A DNA stretch of 55,553 nt from NCBI GenBank assembly GCA_020073205.1, contig JAIQFR010000018.1, positions 1 to 55,553 on the forward strand. Direction: 5' to 3'. Made by a program: the position numbers and the translations under genes. This DNA comes from Terriglobia bacterium (GTDB lineage: Bacteria; Acidobacteriota; Polarisedimenticolia; Polarisedimenticolales; JAIQFR01). Below, one piece after another: positions 36,741 through 45,521 of the stretch; within the stretch, counting starts at the first letter, position 1, and each line of letters opens with the position of its first letter. The notes under the pieces were generated by a model. That model was not told the DNA's origin. It made no database searches and worked only from the letters and a program-made list of their open reading frames with translations.

Positions 36741-38396
36741 TCAGTCGCGCCGCTTCATGACCAGGACGTCGTCGTGGCTGTCGCCCGCCGCCGCGGCGGC
36801 CTCCGGGCCCCAGAGGTAGCGCGTCGAGTTGTTCCGTGACATCTGGGCCAGTCCCGTGACGTCGTAGTGGGCCGGGAGGTAGGAGTCCATCCAGCGCATG
36901 ATGCGCTTGTCCGAATCGGGTCGTCCCAGCCAGGATACGCCGACGCGCACCAGCACCACGATCCGCGGCCGGGCCGCCTCGATCTCCTCGATGACCTGAT
37001 CCTGCAGCCGCCCCGCGTAGGGATGGGGCTCCATCAGCGCGTAGACGTACAGGTACCGCGACGCCGACCGCCGGTGCGCGTAGAAGTAGATCTCGGGCTC
37101 GGAGCCGAGGACGGCGATCCGGTCGGCGGGCGCCGAATTCGCGTCGATGTACCGGCCGATCTCGATCGACTCGGGGAACGGGTTGATCCCGTAGCACCTG
37201 CGGGAGACGTGCTCCATGTCCCACTTGAAGACCGGCGCGGCCTGCGCGACGCCGCCGGCGAGGAGGGCCGCGAAGCAGGCGATGGCGTAGAGCGCGCGCG
37301 TCCAGCCGGGACCCTCGCCGCCCGCCCTCCCCGAGGGGAGCGCCGCGTACCCGGCCCCCGTGAGCAAGCCGACGGCCGGGAGCATCACGATGAAGTAGTG
37401 CTCCCGGAAGAAGAACCCGGGGCAGACCGCCGCGAAGGAGAGGATCGTGAGTCCCGCGAGAAACACCTTCGTGTCCCGGTCCTTGCCCCGGATGAAATAG
37501 ACGATCGCGCCGGCGGCAGCCAGCGCCCAGGCGCCCGCGTACCAGCCCGTCACCTCCCCGGCTTGGTCCAGGAAGATCGCCCCGGCGTCGGTGATCGGGA
37601 CCTCCCCGACGTAGTCGCGGGCGTAGGTGACCGTCCAGAACCAGAAATTGGCGAACACCCCCTTGGACGCGAGGTAGGCGCAGAGCACCGCGTACGGGGC
37701 GGCGGCGCCGAGGGAGAACAGGAGGCCCTTCAGCGCCGCGGACCGCCAGCCGGCGCTGCGCGACCTCCAGAGCACGAAGAGCACCCCGAAGAGCACGAAC
37801 GCCGCAGCCTGCTGCTTCATCAGGAACGCCAGGCCGAACGCCAGCCCCGCGGCGAGGAGACCGAGCCGCTCTCTCCTTCCAGGCCAGAGGATGCCCCAGC
37901 ATCCCGCGAGGACGGGCAGAACGACGAAGTGGGTCGCGTGTCCCGCGAACCCGAGCACGGAGAAGCTCGCCGAGAGGATCGCGAAGACGGCCGCAGCGAT
38001 GGCCCCGGCCAGGGGATCGAGCAGCCGCCGGCCGACGGCGAACAGGAGGAGAGCGGATACGGTGGTCCAGAGCGCGAGGCCGAAGTGGATGCCGCGCGGC
38101 GACTGGCCGAGGAGCGCCATGAACAGGGCGTACGCGTAGTACGTCCCCGGCAGCTTCATGTTGTCCATGTCGCCGTACGGCACGTGCCCCTCGAGGATCA
38201 TCTGCCCCGCGTAGGCGTACTCCCCCTCGTCGCGCTCGAGCGGCAGGTCCATCAGGCGGACGCGCATCGCGAGCACGAGGATCACGGCCAGGGCGACGAT
38301 CGCCCAGGGAGCCGCCGCGGCGAGACGCTCGCCGCGGGACGCGGCGCGGGCGGGAGCCCGGGGACGGGCCGTCACGCCTCGGGATCGCGCGGTCAT
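36741..38396 (-). CDS. PMT/ArnT-like multi-pass membrane glycosyltransferase (paralog of 15791-17404)
   Basis: 551 residues. After a basic, Ala/Arg-rich N-terminus comes a first membrane helix and PLERDEGEYAYAGQMILEG, the same acidic loop as in the gene at 15791. Shared landmarks include NMKLPGTYYAYALFMALLG, GHATHFVVLPVLAG, AFGLAFLMKQQAAAFVLFG, CPGFFFREHYFIVMLPAVG and IAVLGSEPEIYFYAHRRSASRYLY. These point to a GT-C fold enzyme using a lipid-linked sugar. The gene is convergent with msrA (3 nt between stops). The two copies are about 20 kb apart on opposite strands, so they are dispersed paralogs. Confidence 0.8.
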   Translation of the reverse strand: MTARSRGVTARPRAPARAASRGERLAAAAPWAIVALAVILVLAMRVRLMDLPLERDEGEYAYAGQMILEGHVPYGDMDNMKLPGTYYAYALFMALLGQSPRGIHFGLALWTTVSALLLFAVGRRLLDPLAGAIAAAVFAILSASFSVLGFAGHATHFVVLPVLAGCWGILWPGRRERLGLLAAGLAFGLAFLMKQQAAAFVLFGVLFVLWRSRSAGWRSAALKGLLFSLGAAAPYAVLCAYLASKGVFANFWFWTVTYARDYVGEVPITDAGAIFLDQAGEVTGWYAGAWALAAAGAIVYFIRGKDRDTKVFLAGLTILSFAAVCPGFFFREHYFIVMLPAVGLLTGAGYAALPSGRAGGEGPGWTRALYAIACFAALLAGGVAQAAPVFKWDMEHVSRRCYGINPFPESIEIGRYIDANSAPADRIAVLGSEPEIYFYAHRRSASRYLYVYALMEPHPYAGRLQDQVIEEIEAARPRIVVLVRVGVSWLGRPDSDKRIMRWMDSYLPAHYDVTGLAQMSRNNSTRYLWGPEAAAAAGDSHDDVLVMKRRD

Positions 38397-38472
38397 GCGG
38401 GGATTAGATTCGGTCGCACGCGGCCTGTCAACGCTTCCGCGGTCGCCCTCGCGCTCCTCGCCCCCGCGGCGC

Positions 38473-39291
38473 TCAGGCCGGTGGAATCGGCTGGTGCAGC
38501 CGGGTCAGCTCGGCGTCGATGACCTTCTTGAACTCCTCGAAGGGCTTCGCGCCCGACAGGAACCGCCCGTTGACGAAGAACGCCGGGGTGCCGGTCACGC
38601 CGAGCGTCCGCGCCTCGGCGGTGTCGGCGTCGATCCGGGACCTGAACCGCGCGGTGTCCATCGCCTCCTGGAAGCGGGGGACGTTCAGCCCGAGCTCGCT
38701 CGCGTACTTCAGGAGCTGATCGCGCTTCAGCTGGCCGGGATTGCCGAACAGCTTGTCGTGATACTCCCAGAACTTCCCCTGGTCCGCGGCCGCCGCGGCG
38801 GCGAGGTGGGCGAGGGGCGAGTCCTTGTGCATGTCGAGAGGGTAGTTCTTCCAGACGACGCGGACCTTGTCACCGTACGCCTTCCGGATCTGGTCGAGGG
38901 TCGCACCGACCCTCGCGCAGAAAGGTCACTGGAAGTCCGAGAACTCGGCGATCACGACCGGCGCGGACGCCGGTCCCTCCGCGGGCGAGCCCTCGGTCCT
39001 CACCGTGTAGACCTTGTCGGGATCCGGCCCGCTCCTGGGGGGCGTCGATCGCGCGGCGGCGTCGACCTTGGTGCCCAGCTGGGCCACGCGGGCCTCGACC
39101 TGGCCGAGCCGGTCACCGAGATCCGTGCGGCTCTCCCGCGCCTGGCGCAGCACGGCGCCGTTCATGTAGATCAGCACGCCGATGCCGGCCAGGATCGCGG
39201 CCCTCGCGATCCAGGCCCGGGTGTCCGGCGTGCCGCCGCCGCCGGACCGAGCGCCCGGCGCCGCTTCCCTCTGACGTTCGCGTTTGGACAT
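38473..39291 (-). CDS. Selenocysteine-containing DsbA-family thiol oxidoreductase (in-frame TGA read as Sec122)
   Basis: One frame runs from ATG 39291 to the stop at 38473 with a single TGA at codon 122 (38928-38926). Reading it as selenocysteine gives 272 residues. An N-terminal membrane helix (about 28-44) is followed by a coiled coil (RTDLGDRLGQVEARVAQL), a linker, and then VVIAEFSDFQ-U-PFCARV. DsbA-family proteins have FSDFQCPFC here, so the TGA takes exactly the place of the first active-site Cys, while the second Cys (125) is kept. Downstream features are intact: KNYPLDMHKDSPLAH, GKFWEYHDKLF, and cis-Pro loop GVTGTPAFFVNGR (Pro236). A hairpin with SECIS properties follows the TGA. A nonsense pseudogene or sequencing error is the alternative, but the intact 3' half and the hairpin argue against it. 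Confidence 0.85.
38895..38915 (-). promoter_or_regulatory. Putative bacterial SECIS hairpin directly after the Sec TGA
   Basis: On the minus strand CGAGGGTC (38915-38908) pairs with GACCCTCG (38902-38895) over 8 perfect base pairs around the loop GGTGC (38907-38903). The stem begins 10 nt and the loop 18 nt after the TGA. Known bacterial SECIS elements have a small apical loop with G in its first two positions, about 16-37 nt from the UGA. This hairpin meets these rules. It would be bound by SelB carrying Sec-tRNA. Confidence 0.75.
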
Positions 39292-39421
39292 TTGCTGGTT
39301 TCCTCCGAAGCGCTCCATATTACAACACGGCGACCCACGCGTCCGACAAGTGCTTCTTCTTGTTGAGGATGCCAGGCTGTGCCACAATCGGCGGGCCGAT
39401 CGCGGCGGAGGAGCGCGAGAG

Positions 39422-40558
39422 ATGACGTCCATTTCGGGCCGGTGCCTCGCGGCGACCTTCGCCGCCCTCCTCGCGGCGGGAGCGGCGGGAGCGGCGGGAA
39501 ATCCCACCGCGAAGGTAACGGCCGACACCGGCGGCTCCGCGACACGGGTCATCGTCACGCTGAGCCAGCCCGTGGCGTCGTCCATCACCACCTCGGCCAC
39601 GAAGGTCGAGATCGTGTTCGCGTCGCCCGTGGACCTCACCCCGGCGGAGTCCAAAATCGACGACGCGATCCTCAAGGGGTGGCAGGCTCGAGGCGACCGG
39701 ACCCTCACGCTCTCGATGGGGAGCGCGTACAAGGGGTACGAGAGCTTCGAGCTCAAGAATCCCTCGCGCGTCGTCATCGACCTCCGCGGCGACCGCCCGT
39801 CGCGCTCCGAGCCCTCCATCGCCGCGCCCAGGGCCGGGCGGGTGCGCCCCGTGATCGTCGTGGATCCCGGCCACGGCGGGGTGGAGATCGGCGCCGCCGG
39901 TCCCTCGGGAGCGCAGGAAAAGGACGTCGCCCTCGACCTCGCGCGAAGGCTCAAGATAGCTCTCGAGCGCGAGGCCGGCGCCACCGTGGTGCTGACCCGA
40001 GACGAGGACCGGTTGGTGCCGCTCGACGAGCGCTCGGCCATCGCGAACCACAACCGCGCGCTGCTGTTCCTCTCGATCCATCTGAACGCCTCGAAGCGTC
40101 GCGGCGCGGCCGGGGCCGAGACGTACTTCCTCGCGCCCGAATCCACCGACGACGAGGCCCGCACCCTCGCCGCCCTCGAGAACCACGCGTCGGGGGTCGC
40201 GGAGGCGCCAGAGGCGCAGAAACCGGAGGGGGACCGCGGCCTCGACCTGATCCTCTGGGACCTCGCGCAGAACCAGTACCTGGCGGAGAGCGCCCGGCTC
40301 GCCGAGTCGGTCCAGAAGGAGATGAACGCCCTGGCGGGGACCAAGGACCGCGGGGTGCGGCAGGCGCCGTTCCGCGTCCTGATGGGGGCGACGATGCCGG
40401 CGATCCTGGTCGAGGCCGGGTTCATCACCGATCCCGCGGAGGAGAGCCGGCTCAAGGACCCCGCCTACCTCGACAAGGTCGTGGACGCGATCGTCCGCGC
40501 GGTCCGCGGCTACCTCGAGGGGCGCACCCGTCTCGACGAGCCCGGGGCGGGCCGGTGA
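39422..40558 (+). CDS. N-acetylmuramoyl-L-alanine amidase (Amidase_3) with AMIN-like N-terminal domain
   Basis: 378 residues from ATG 39422, preceded by GGAGGAG; the frame to 39284 has no support. A signal peptide (LAATFAALLAAGAAGAAG) leads to an AMIN-like beta domain (about 28-125: ATRVIVTLSQPV, SRVVIDLRGD). The zinc amidase follows: VIVVDPGHGGVEIGAAG with His and the catalytic zone, EKDVALDLARRL with Glu, FLSIHLNAS with His, and AILVEAGFITDPAEE with the catalytic Glu. It cleaves the bond between muramic acid and the stem peptide in the periplasm, for cell separation or wall turnover. The stop overlaps the next GTG. Confidence 0.92.
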   Translation: MTSISGRCLAATFAALLAAGAAGAAGNPTAKVTADTGGSATRVIVTLSQPVASSITTSATKVEIVFASPVDLTPAESKIDDAILKGWQARGDRTLTLSMGSAYKGYESFELKNPSRVVIDLRGDRPSRSEPSIAAPRAGRVRPVIVVDPGHGGVEIGAAGPSGAQEKDVALDLARRLKIALEREAGATVVLTRDEDRLVPLDERSAIANHNRALLFLSIHLNASKRRGAAGAETYFLAPESTDDEARTLAALENHASGVAEAPEAQKPEGDRGLDLILWDLAQNQYLAESARLAESVQKEMNALAGTKDRGVRQAPFRVLMGATMPAILVEAGFITDPAEESRLKDPAYLDKVVDAIVRAVRGYLEGRTRLDEPGAGR

Positions 40559-41229
40559 TCGTCATGAGGGGGCTCGCCTCGGTCTCCGTCGGCGCGGTCC
40601 TGCTCTGCTCCCCCGCGTGCCGCGGCGGCACGACGCAAGCGCCCGAGGTCCCGGCCGAGGCCGCGAAGGCACCGGCGGCGCCCTCCGAGGACAGCGCGAA
40701 GGCGCCGGAGGCGGAGCCCGAGCCCCTCGGCCGCGCGACCGTCACGCTCTACTTTCCCTCGGCGACCAGCGAATTGCTCGCGGGCGAGCCGAGGGAGATC
40801 TTCGTAACCCCGCTCCCCGCCGACCGCGCGAAGCAGATCCTGTCCGACCTGATCTCGGGGCCGACCACCGAGGCCGCGCTCCCGGCGCTCCCCGCGGGGA
40901 CGCGCCTGAGGCAGGTCTACGTGCTCGAGGACGGCACCGCGTACGCCGACTTCTCGGCGGAGCTGATCGCGGGGGGCGGAGGCGGGAGCGACGACGAGAT
41001 CCAGGCCGTCTACGCCATCGTGAACTCGGTGGCGCTGAACGTCCCGGAGATCGTCCGGGTCGGGATCCTGGTGGAGGGGCGGCCGTGCGAGACGCTGAGC
41101 GGGCACCTCGACCTGAGGCGGCCGCTCCGCGCCGACCCGACGCTGCTCGAGCCGCCGCCGACCGAGCCGCCGAATGAAGGGGAGCCAACGCCGTCGCCCA
41201 CTCCCGGCGACAAGCCGATCGAGGTCTGA
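40555..41229 (+). CDS. GerMN-domain lipoprotein
   Basis: 224 residues. The signal (VSVGAVLLCSPAC) ends in a lipobox-like SPAC, then comes an Ala/Pro/Glu-rich linker (about residues 25-60) and a GerMN (sporulation/germination) domain: ATVTLYFPSATSELL, ILSDLISGPTTEAALPALPAGTRLRQVYVLEDGTAYADFS and DEIQAVYAIVNSVALNVPEIVRV. The tail is Pro/Glu-rich. GerMN proteins sit in the cell envelope, and the neighbouring amidase supports a wall role. GTG 40555 overlaps the amidase stop; an in-frame ATG at 40564 is an equally possible start. Confidence 0.85.
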   Translation: MIVMRGLASVSVGAVLLCSPACRGGTTQAPEVPAEAAKAPAAPSEDSAKAPEAEPEPLGRATVTLYFPSATSELLAGEPREIFVTPLPADRAKQILSDLISGPTTEAALPALPAGTRLRQVYVLEDGTAYADFSAELIAGGGGGSDDEIQAVYAIVNSVALNVPEIVRVGILVEGRPCETLSGHLDLRRPLRADPTLLEPPPTEPPNEGEPTPSPTPGDKPIEV

Positions 41230-41236
41230 GGAGCGC

Positions 41237-42049
41237 ATGGACCGGCGTCCCATCGGCGTGTTCGACTCCGGCGTGGGCGGCCTGACCGTCTTCAAGGCGC
41301 TCGAGGCCGCGCTTCCCGGCGAGTGCTTCGTCTACCTGGGCGACACCGCGCGGGTCCCGTACGGGACCAAGTCGCCGGAGACCGTGAGCCGCTACGGGAT
41401 CGAGGCCGCGCGGTTCCTGAAGAAGCAGGGGGTCAAGCTGCTGGTGGTGGCCTGCAACACCGTCTCGTCCGTCGCGATGGACGAGGTGGCGGAGGAGGCG
41501 CACGTGCCGGTGATCGGGGTGATCCTCCCCGGCGCCCGCCGCGCGGCGAAGCTCTCGACGGGAGGCCGGATCGGCGTGATCGGCACCCGCGCCACGGTCG
41601 CGAGCGAGGCTTACCCGCGGGCGATCCTCGCCCTGAGGTCCGAGGCCGAGGTGTTCAGCCGGCCCTGCCCGCTGTTCGTCCCGCTGGCCGAAGAGGGGTG
41701 GACCGACAACGACGTGGCGCGCCGCGTGGCCGAGACCTACCTGGCGTCGCTGAAGGAGGCGGAGGTGGACACGGTGGTCCTCGGGTGCACGCACTACCCG
41801 CTCCTCGCGGGGACGATCGGCGACGTCATGGGCCCCGGCGTGGCCCTCGTGGACTCGGCCGACGCGGTGGCGGCCGAAGTGCGCGAGTGGCTCGAGCGGG
41901 AGAGCGACCTGGCGGCCCCCGGCGGCTCGCCGCGGCCCGCCGACCGGTTCTACGTGACCGACTCGCCGGCGCCGTTCGCGTCGGTCGCCGAGCGGTTCCT
42001 CGGGCGGCCCGTGAGCCTGATCGGCCGCGCGCGCGTGGCGGGGGAGTGA
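41237..42049 (+). CDS. murI: Glutamate racemase
   Basis: 270 residues from ATG 41237 (GGAG upstream; the frame to 41174 lies inside the previous gene). [43 protein letters not shown] with the first catalytic Cys, and [12 protein letters not shown] with the second are all intact. It makes D-glutamate for peptidoglycan. Amidase, GerMN protein and MurI next to each other form a small cell-wall group, followed without break by rph and rdgB, an order seen in many bacteria. Confidence 0.95.
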   Translation: MDRRPIGVFDSGVGGLTVFKALEAALPGECFVYLGDTARVPYGTKSPETVSRYGIEAARFLKKQGVKLLVVACNTVSSVAMDEVAEEAHVPVIGVILPGARRAAKLSTGGRIGVIGTRATVASEAYPRAILALRSEAEVFSRPCPLFVPLAEEGWTDNDVARRVAETYLASLKEAEVDTVVLGCTHYPLLAGTIGDVMGPGVALVDSADAVAAEVREWLERESDLAAPGGSPRPADRFYVTDSPAPFASVAERFLGRPVSLIGRARVAGE

Positions 42050-42050
42050 G

Positions 42051-42797
42051 ATGGCGAGGCACGACGGGCGGGGTCCGGACGAGCTGAGGCCGGTCACGAT
42101 CGAGCCGGGGTACCTGCGCTTCCCCGACGGCTCGGTCCTGATCTCGGTGGGCGACACGCGCGTCGTGTGCGCGGCGACCCTCGAGGACAAGGTCCCGCCT
42201 TTCCTCAAGGACACGGGGCAGGGATGGGTCACCGGCGAGTACGCGATGATCCCTGCGGCGACGCACACGAGGTCGCCCCGCGAGATCAACCGCGGGCGGC
42301 CGGCGGGGCGGACCATGGAGATCCAGCGGCTGATCGGCCGCGCGCTAAGGAGCGTCGTGGACCGCACCGCGCTGGGCGAGCGGACGCTCTGGATCGACTG
42401 CGACGTGATCCAGGCCGACGGCGGGACGAGGACCGCGGGGATCACCGGCGGGTTCGTCGCGATGTGCCTCGCCCTCGACCGGCTGCGGGAGAAGAAGGCC
42501 CTGAACCGGCCGGTGCTGACCGGCGCCGTGGCCGCGATCTCGGTGGGGATCGTCGAGGGGGAGCCCGCGCTCGACCTCGACTACATCGAGGACTCGGCGG
42601 CCGAGGTGGACATGAACGTGGTCCGCACCGACGACGGCCGCTACGTCGAGATCCAGGGGACGGCCGAGTCCACCCCGTTCCGCCGCGACCGCCTCGGCGA
42701 ACTGCTCACCCTCGCCGACCAGGGGATCGACCGGCTCCAGGAGCGGCAGCGCGAGGCGCTCGGCGGCATCCTCGCGCGCCTCCTGATACGGCGGTGA
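42051..42797 (+). CDS. rph: Ribonuclease PH
   Basis: 248 residues. [31 protein letters not shown], the phosphate-site region [37 protein letters not shown] and [21 protein letters not shown] fit RNase PH closely. It trims the 3' ends of tRNA precursors by phosphorolysis and forms a hexamer. It begins 1 nt after murI, and its stop overlaps the rdgB GTG. Confidence 0.95.
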   Translation: MARHDGRGPDELRPVTIEPGYLRFPDGSVLISVGDTRVVCAATLEDKVPPFLKDTGQGWVTGEYAMIPAATHTRSPREINRGRPAGRTMEIQRLIGRALRSVVDRTALGERTLWIDCDVIQADGGTRTAGITGGFVAMCLALDRLREKKALNRPVLTGAVAAISVGIVEGEPALDLDYIEDSAAEVDMNVVRTDDGRYVEIQGTAESTPFRRDRLGELLTLADQGIDRLQERQREALGGILARLLIRR

Positions 42798-43396
42798 GCC
42801 GCCTCGTCGTCGCCACGCTGAACGCCGGGAAGCTCCGGGAGTTCAGGGCGGCGCTCTTTCCCGCGGGAATCGAAGTCGCGGGCCTCGAAGCCCTCACCGA
42901 CCGCTCCCCCGTCGAGGAGACCGGCGCGACGTTCGAGGAGAACGCCAGGATCAAGGCGGAGGCGTACTCGCTGCGGACCGACCTCGAGGTGCTCGCGGAC
43001 GACTCGGGGCTCGAGGTGGATGCGCTTCACGGCGAGCCGGGCGTGCGGTCGGCGCGCTACGGAGAAGCGGACCTCGACGATGGGGGGCGGTACCGTCTTG
43101 TCGTCGAGAGACTGCGCGGAGTGCCGCCCGCGATGAGGACCGCGAGGTTCCGATGCGCTCTCGCGGTGGCGCGGGCCGGCCGTGCGCTCGCGGTGTTCGA
43201 GGGCGCCGCTGAAGGGCGAATCCTCGACGCGCCGAGAGGGGAGAACGGCTTCGGCTACGACCCGATCTTCTTCCACGAGGGCACCGGCAGGACGTTCGCC
43301 GAGCTGACCCGCGCGGAGAAGGAAGCGCTCTCGCACCGCGGGCAGGCGATTCGGAGGATGATCGAGGCGGTCAGTGAGGGGAAGCTCGTGCTGTGA
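42794..43396 (+). CDS. rdgB: XTP/dITP pyrophosphatase (RdgB/HAM1)
   Basis: 200 residues. [18 protein letters not shown] at the N-terminus, [15 protein letters not shown], the metal-site motif [24 protein letters not shown], and [23 protein letters not shown] with [10 protein letters not shown] near the end identify it. It removes non-canonical purine nucleotides from the pool. GTG 42794 overlaps the rph stop as GTGA; the longer frame to 42167 is a shadow of rph. This is the last chromosomal gene before the tRNA and the island. Confidence 0.94.
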   Translation: MSRLVVATLNAGKLREFRAALFPAGIEVAGLEALTDRSPVEETGATFEENARIKAEAYSLRTDLEVLADDSGLEVDALHGEPGVRSARYGEADLDDGGRYRLVVERLRGVPPAMRTARFRCALAVARAGRALAVFEGAAEGRILDAPRGENGFGYDPIFFHEGTGRTFAELTRAEKEALSHRGQAIRRMIEAVSEGKLVL

Positions 43397-43540
43397 GCGG
43401 GGCGCGGCAGACTGGCCGGTTGGAATTGGGCATGCGCGCATCGGACGCGGCAGCGAACGGTGCGTACGCCCGCCAAGTTGACGCTCCCCGGCCCCCGATG
43501 GTAAATTCTCCCGGGCCCGCACGGCGGCCTCGAAACGTGT

Positions 43541-43616
<76 letters not shown>

Positions 43617-43714
43617 ACTTTACCGAGCATCGAACTAGACCCCGTCGAACCCCACCCGCAGGTCGCGTTTCTGCGCGCAATTCCAACGTTTCCCGGTCGC
43701 GGCGCGCTCTCTCC

Positions 43715-43847
43715 GTTAACAGGTTGCCCCCGCGGGTCCGGCGTCCCGGCTGAAACTCTCTCCGCTCTCTCGGAAGCTGTTAACGGGATTTAACAGGCGG
43801 CGAGATTTGCCGATCATGGTCGGCGGAAGCTGTTAACGGTTAACAGG
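43715..43847. repeat. GTTAAC-containing inverted repeats in the 450-bp gap after tRNA-Asn
   Basis: The gap 43617-44065 has no gene that I can support. It holds related elements: gttaacagg (43715-43723); cggaagctgttaacggg followed by tttaacaggcgg (43771-43800); and cggaagctgttaacgg followed by gttaacaggcgg (43824-43850). In the last, ctgttaac (43830-43837) and gttaacag (43839-43846) form a perfect 17-bp palindrome around a single G. The 9-mer gctgttaac also occurs in the tRNA anticodon arm. They could be recombination or repressor sites. Confidence 0.6.
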
Positions 43848-44002
43848 CGGGACAGAATCGATACCGAACTCCGAGCTCGGCAGTCATCCTTGGAATGGCC
43901 CTGCCCGACGTCCGCCCGAGTCTCATCGGGAACACTCCACCGCACATGCAGCGACACGGGGCTGCAATTCCAGCCAACATCGTCTGTTCACACGGTATAC
44001 GA

Positions 44003-44023
44003 TTGTTGCTATGTACGCAACAA
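44003..44023. promoter_or_regulatory. Probable HigA operator: 7-bp inverted repeat upstream of higB
   Basis: ttgttgc (44003-44009) and gcaacaa (44017-44023) are perfect inverted copies with a 7-nt spacer. A TTGACA box follows at 44030-44035, with TACCAT 17 nt later (44053-44058), just ahead of the ATG at 44066. HTH antitoxins of this family repress their own operon through such palindromes. The very short leader would make the higB mRNA nearly leaderless. Confidence 0.5.
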
Positions 44024-44065
44024 CGCCACTTGACAACAGGACATCTCCGAACTACCATTCGCAGC

Positions 44066-44362
44066 ATGAAGCTTCGATTCAGCACGTCCGAGTTGGAGCG
44101 TCTGTGGAGCGACGCGGCCTATGCCGGGAGCTTCGACGGGAAAGGGGTGTCGGCGTTTCGAGCGCGGATTCAACTAATCGAGGACGCGGAAGACGAGAGG
44201 GCGTTCTACTCGATGAAATCGCTGCATTTCGAGAAATTGAAAGGGAAGAGAGATGGACAGCACTCGATGCGAATCAACGACCAATATCGGCTCATCGTCG
44301 AGCTTGAGGGAAAGGGGCCTGACAAGACCGTCGTGATCGTGGAAATCACCGATTACCATTGA
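44066..44362 (+). CDS. HigB/RelE-family type II toxin
   Basis: 98 residues. KLRFSTSELERLWSDAAYAG, then FRARIQLIEDAEDERAFYSMKSLHFEKLKGKRDGQHSMRINDQYRLIVELEG, is the fold of HigB plasmid-maintenance killer proteins, with the basic patch and final Arg-x-Arg-type strand used to cut mRNA at the ribosome. ATG 44066 fits the family length; the frame to 43895 is longer than usual. Ten nucleotides separate it from the antitoxin gene, so the order is toxin first, as in higBA. Confidence 0.85.
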   Translation: MKLRFSTSELERLWSDAAYAGSFDGKGVSAFRARIQLIEDAEDERAFYSMKSLHFEKLKGKRDGQHSMRINDQYRLIVELEGKGPDKTVVIVEITDYH

Positions 44363-44372
44363 GGGAGAGGCT

Positions 44373-45512
44373 ATGACCGACAAGGTGCCGGCTGAGCGCT
44401 TCCCGCCCGGCTACTTCATTAAGGAAGAGATGGAGGCCCGGGGTTGGACGCAGGGAGACCTCGCGGAAATCACCGGAATCGACCGGGCAGGGCTGAATCT
44501 CGTGATCAACGGCAAGCGCCAGATCACGCCGGAGACCGCTGCTGCCATCGGTGAAGCTTTCGGGACTGGCGCCAAGCTGTGGCTGAACCTCGAGTCCTCC
44601 TACCGGCTATGGAAGCAGCGACCCGACGTAAGCGATGTCGCGCGACGAGCGAGGCTCTGGGAAATGGCGCCGATGAAGGAGATGCTCCGACGCGGATGGA
44701 TTGAACGGTCGGAGAACGTCGAGGTTTTGGAAAAGCGCGTGTGCGAGTTCTTCGAGATTAACTCGTTGAACCAGATGCCGAAGTTCTATCAAGCGGCGCG
44801 GAAGTCCACTGACTACAGCGCGCTGACTCCGGCGCAGTGCGCATGGCTGTTCCGAGCGAGACGCCTATCCCGCGCGATTCAGGTTGTAACGTTTTCCGAC
44901 ACGAGGCTCAAGGATGTGCTTTCGCAAATCCTGGTTCTCCGCAGCCACGTCGAAGACGTGAGGCAGGTGCCGGTCGTGCTTGCCCGCGCCGGGATTCGTC
45001 TTGTCGTGCTGGAGCAGCTTGCAGGGACGAAGATCGATGGTGCCTGTTTCTGGCTTAGCAAGAGCGAGCCAGTGATCGCGCTGTCGCTCCGTTATGACCG
45101 AATCGACTTCTTCTGGCACACGTTGGTTCACGAACTGCGGCATGTCATGAACCGCGATGGACTTCGCCAGCGCCAGGCTGTGGATATCCGTTTGGTAGGG
45201 GCTGACGCTCGACCTCCAACCGAGAAACCACAGCATGAGCGTGAAATCGATGAGTTTGCTTCGAACGCCCTCGTGGAGCGCGCAGCGCTTGAGGACTTCA
45301 TCTCCAGAACGCGCCCACTCTACTCGAAACTCAAGATCATGAAATTCGCCGCCCTCCACGGTGTCCACGCCGGCATCGTCGTTGGACAGCTCCAGTTCAG
45401 GAACGAGATCCACTACAGCCACAGCAGAGAGATGTTGGTTCCCGTGAAGGAAGCCCTTACATCGTCTGCGTTGACCGAAGGTTGGGGCCAGATTGTCGCC
45501 GAGGCGGTGTAG
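44373..45512 (+). CDS. HigA-type antitoxin with C-terminal ImmA/IrrE-like metallopeptidase domain
   Basis: 379 residues. Residues about 15-85 are an XRE-family helix-turn-helix of the HigA type (MEARGWTQGDLAEITGIDRAGLNLVINGKRQITPETAAAIGEAFGT). The last half contains FFWHTLVHELRHVMN, an HExxH zinc site (His253, Glu254, His257), and EREIDEFASNALV with a likely third ligand, as in ImmA/IrrE peptidases. Plain HigA proteins are about 100 residues, so this is an extended form that might cleave a partner or itself to control the toxin. It presumably also binds the upstream palindrome. Confidence 0.87.
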   Translation: MTDKVPAERFPPGYFIKEEMEARGWTQGDLAEITGIDRAGLNLVINGKRQITPETAAAIGEAFGTGAKLWLNLESSYRLWKQRPDVSDVARRARLWEMAPMKEMLRRGWIERSENVEVLEKRVCEFFEINSLNQMPKFYQAARKSTDYSALTPAQCAWLFRARRLSRAIQVVTFSDTRLKDVLSQILVLRSHVEDVRQVPVVLARAGIRLVVLEQLAGTKIDGACFWLSKSEPVIALSLRYDRIDFFWHTLVHELRHVMNRDGLRQRQAVDIRLVGADARPPTEKPQHEREIDEFASNALVERAALEDFISRTRPLYSKLKIMKFAALHGVHAGIVVGQLQFRNEIHYSHSREMLVPVKEALTSSALTEGWGQIVAEAV

Positions 45513-45521
45513 GAGAGAAGT

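Noticed and set aside
38832-38928. Reading the DsbA gene as two genes or a frameshifted pseudogene
   Set aside because: The frame is the same on both sides of the TGA, no base is gained or lost, and the 31 codons between TGA and the next ATG keep DsbA-like sequence. A split into two genes would lose the active site.
38926-40455. 509-codon minus-strand frame ending at the Sec TGA
   Set aside because: Only its last 122 codons (from 39291) are real. The upstream part is the antisense of the amidase gene.
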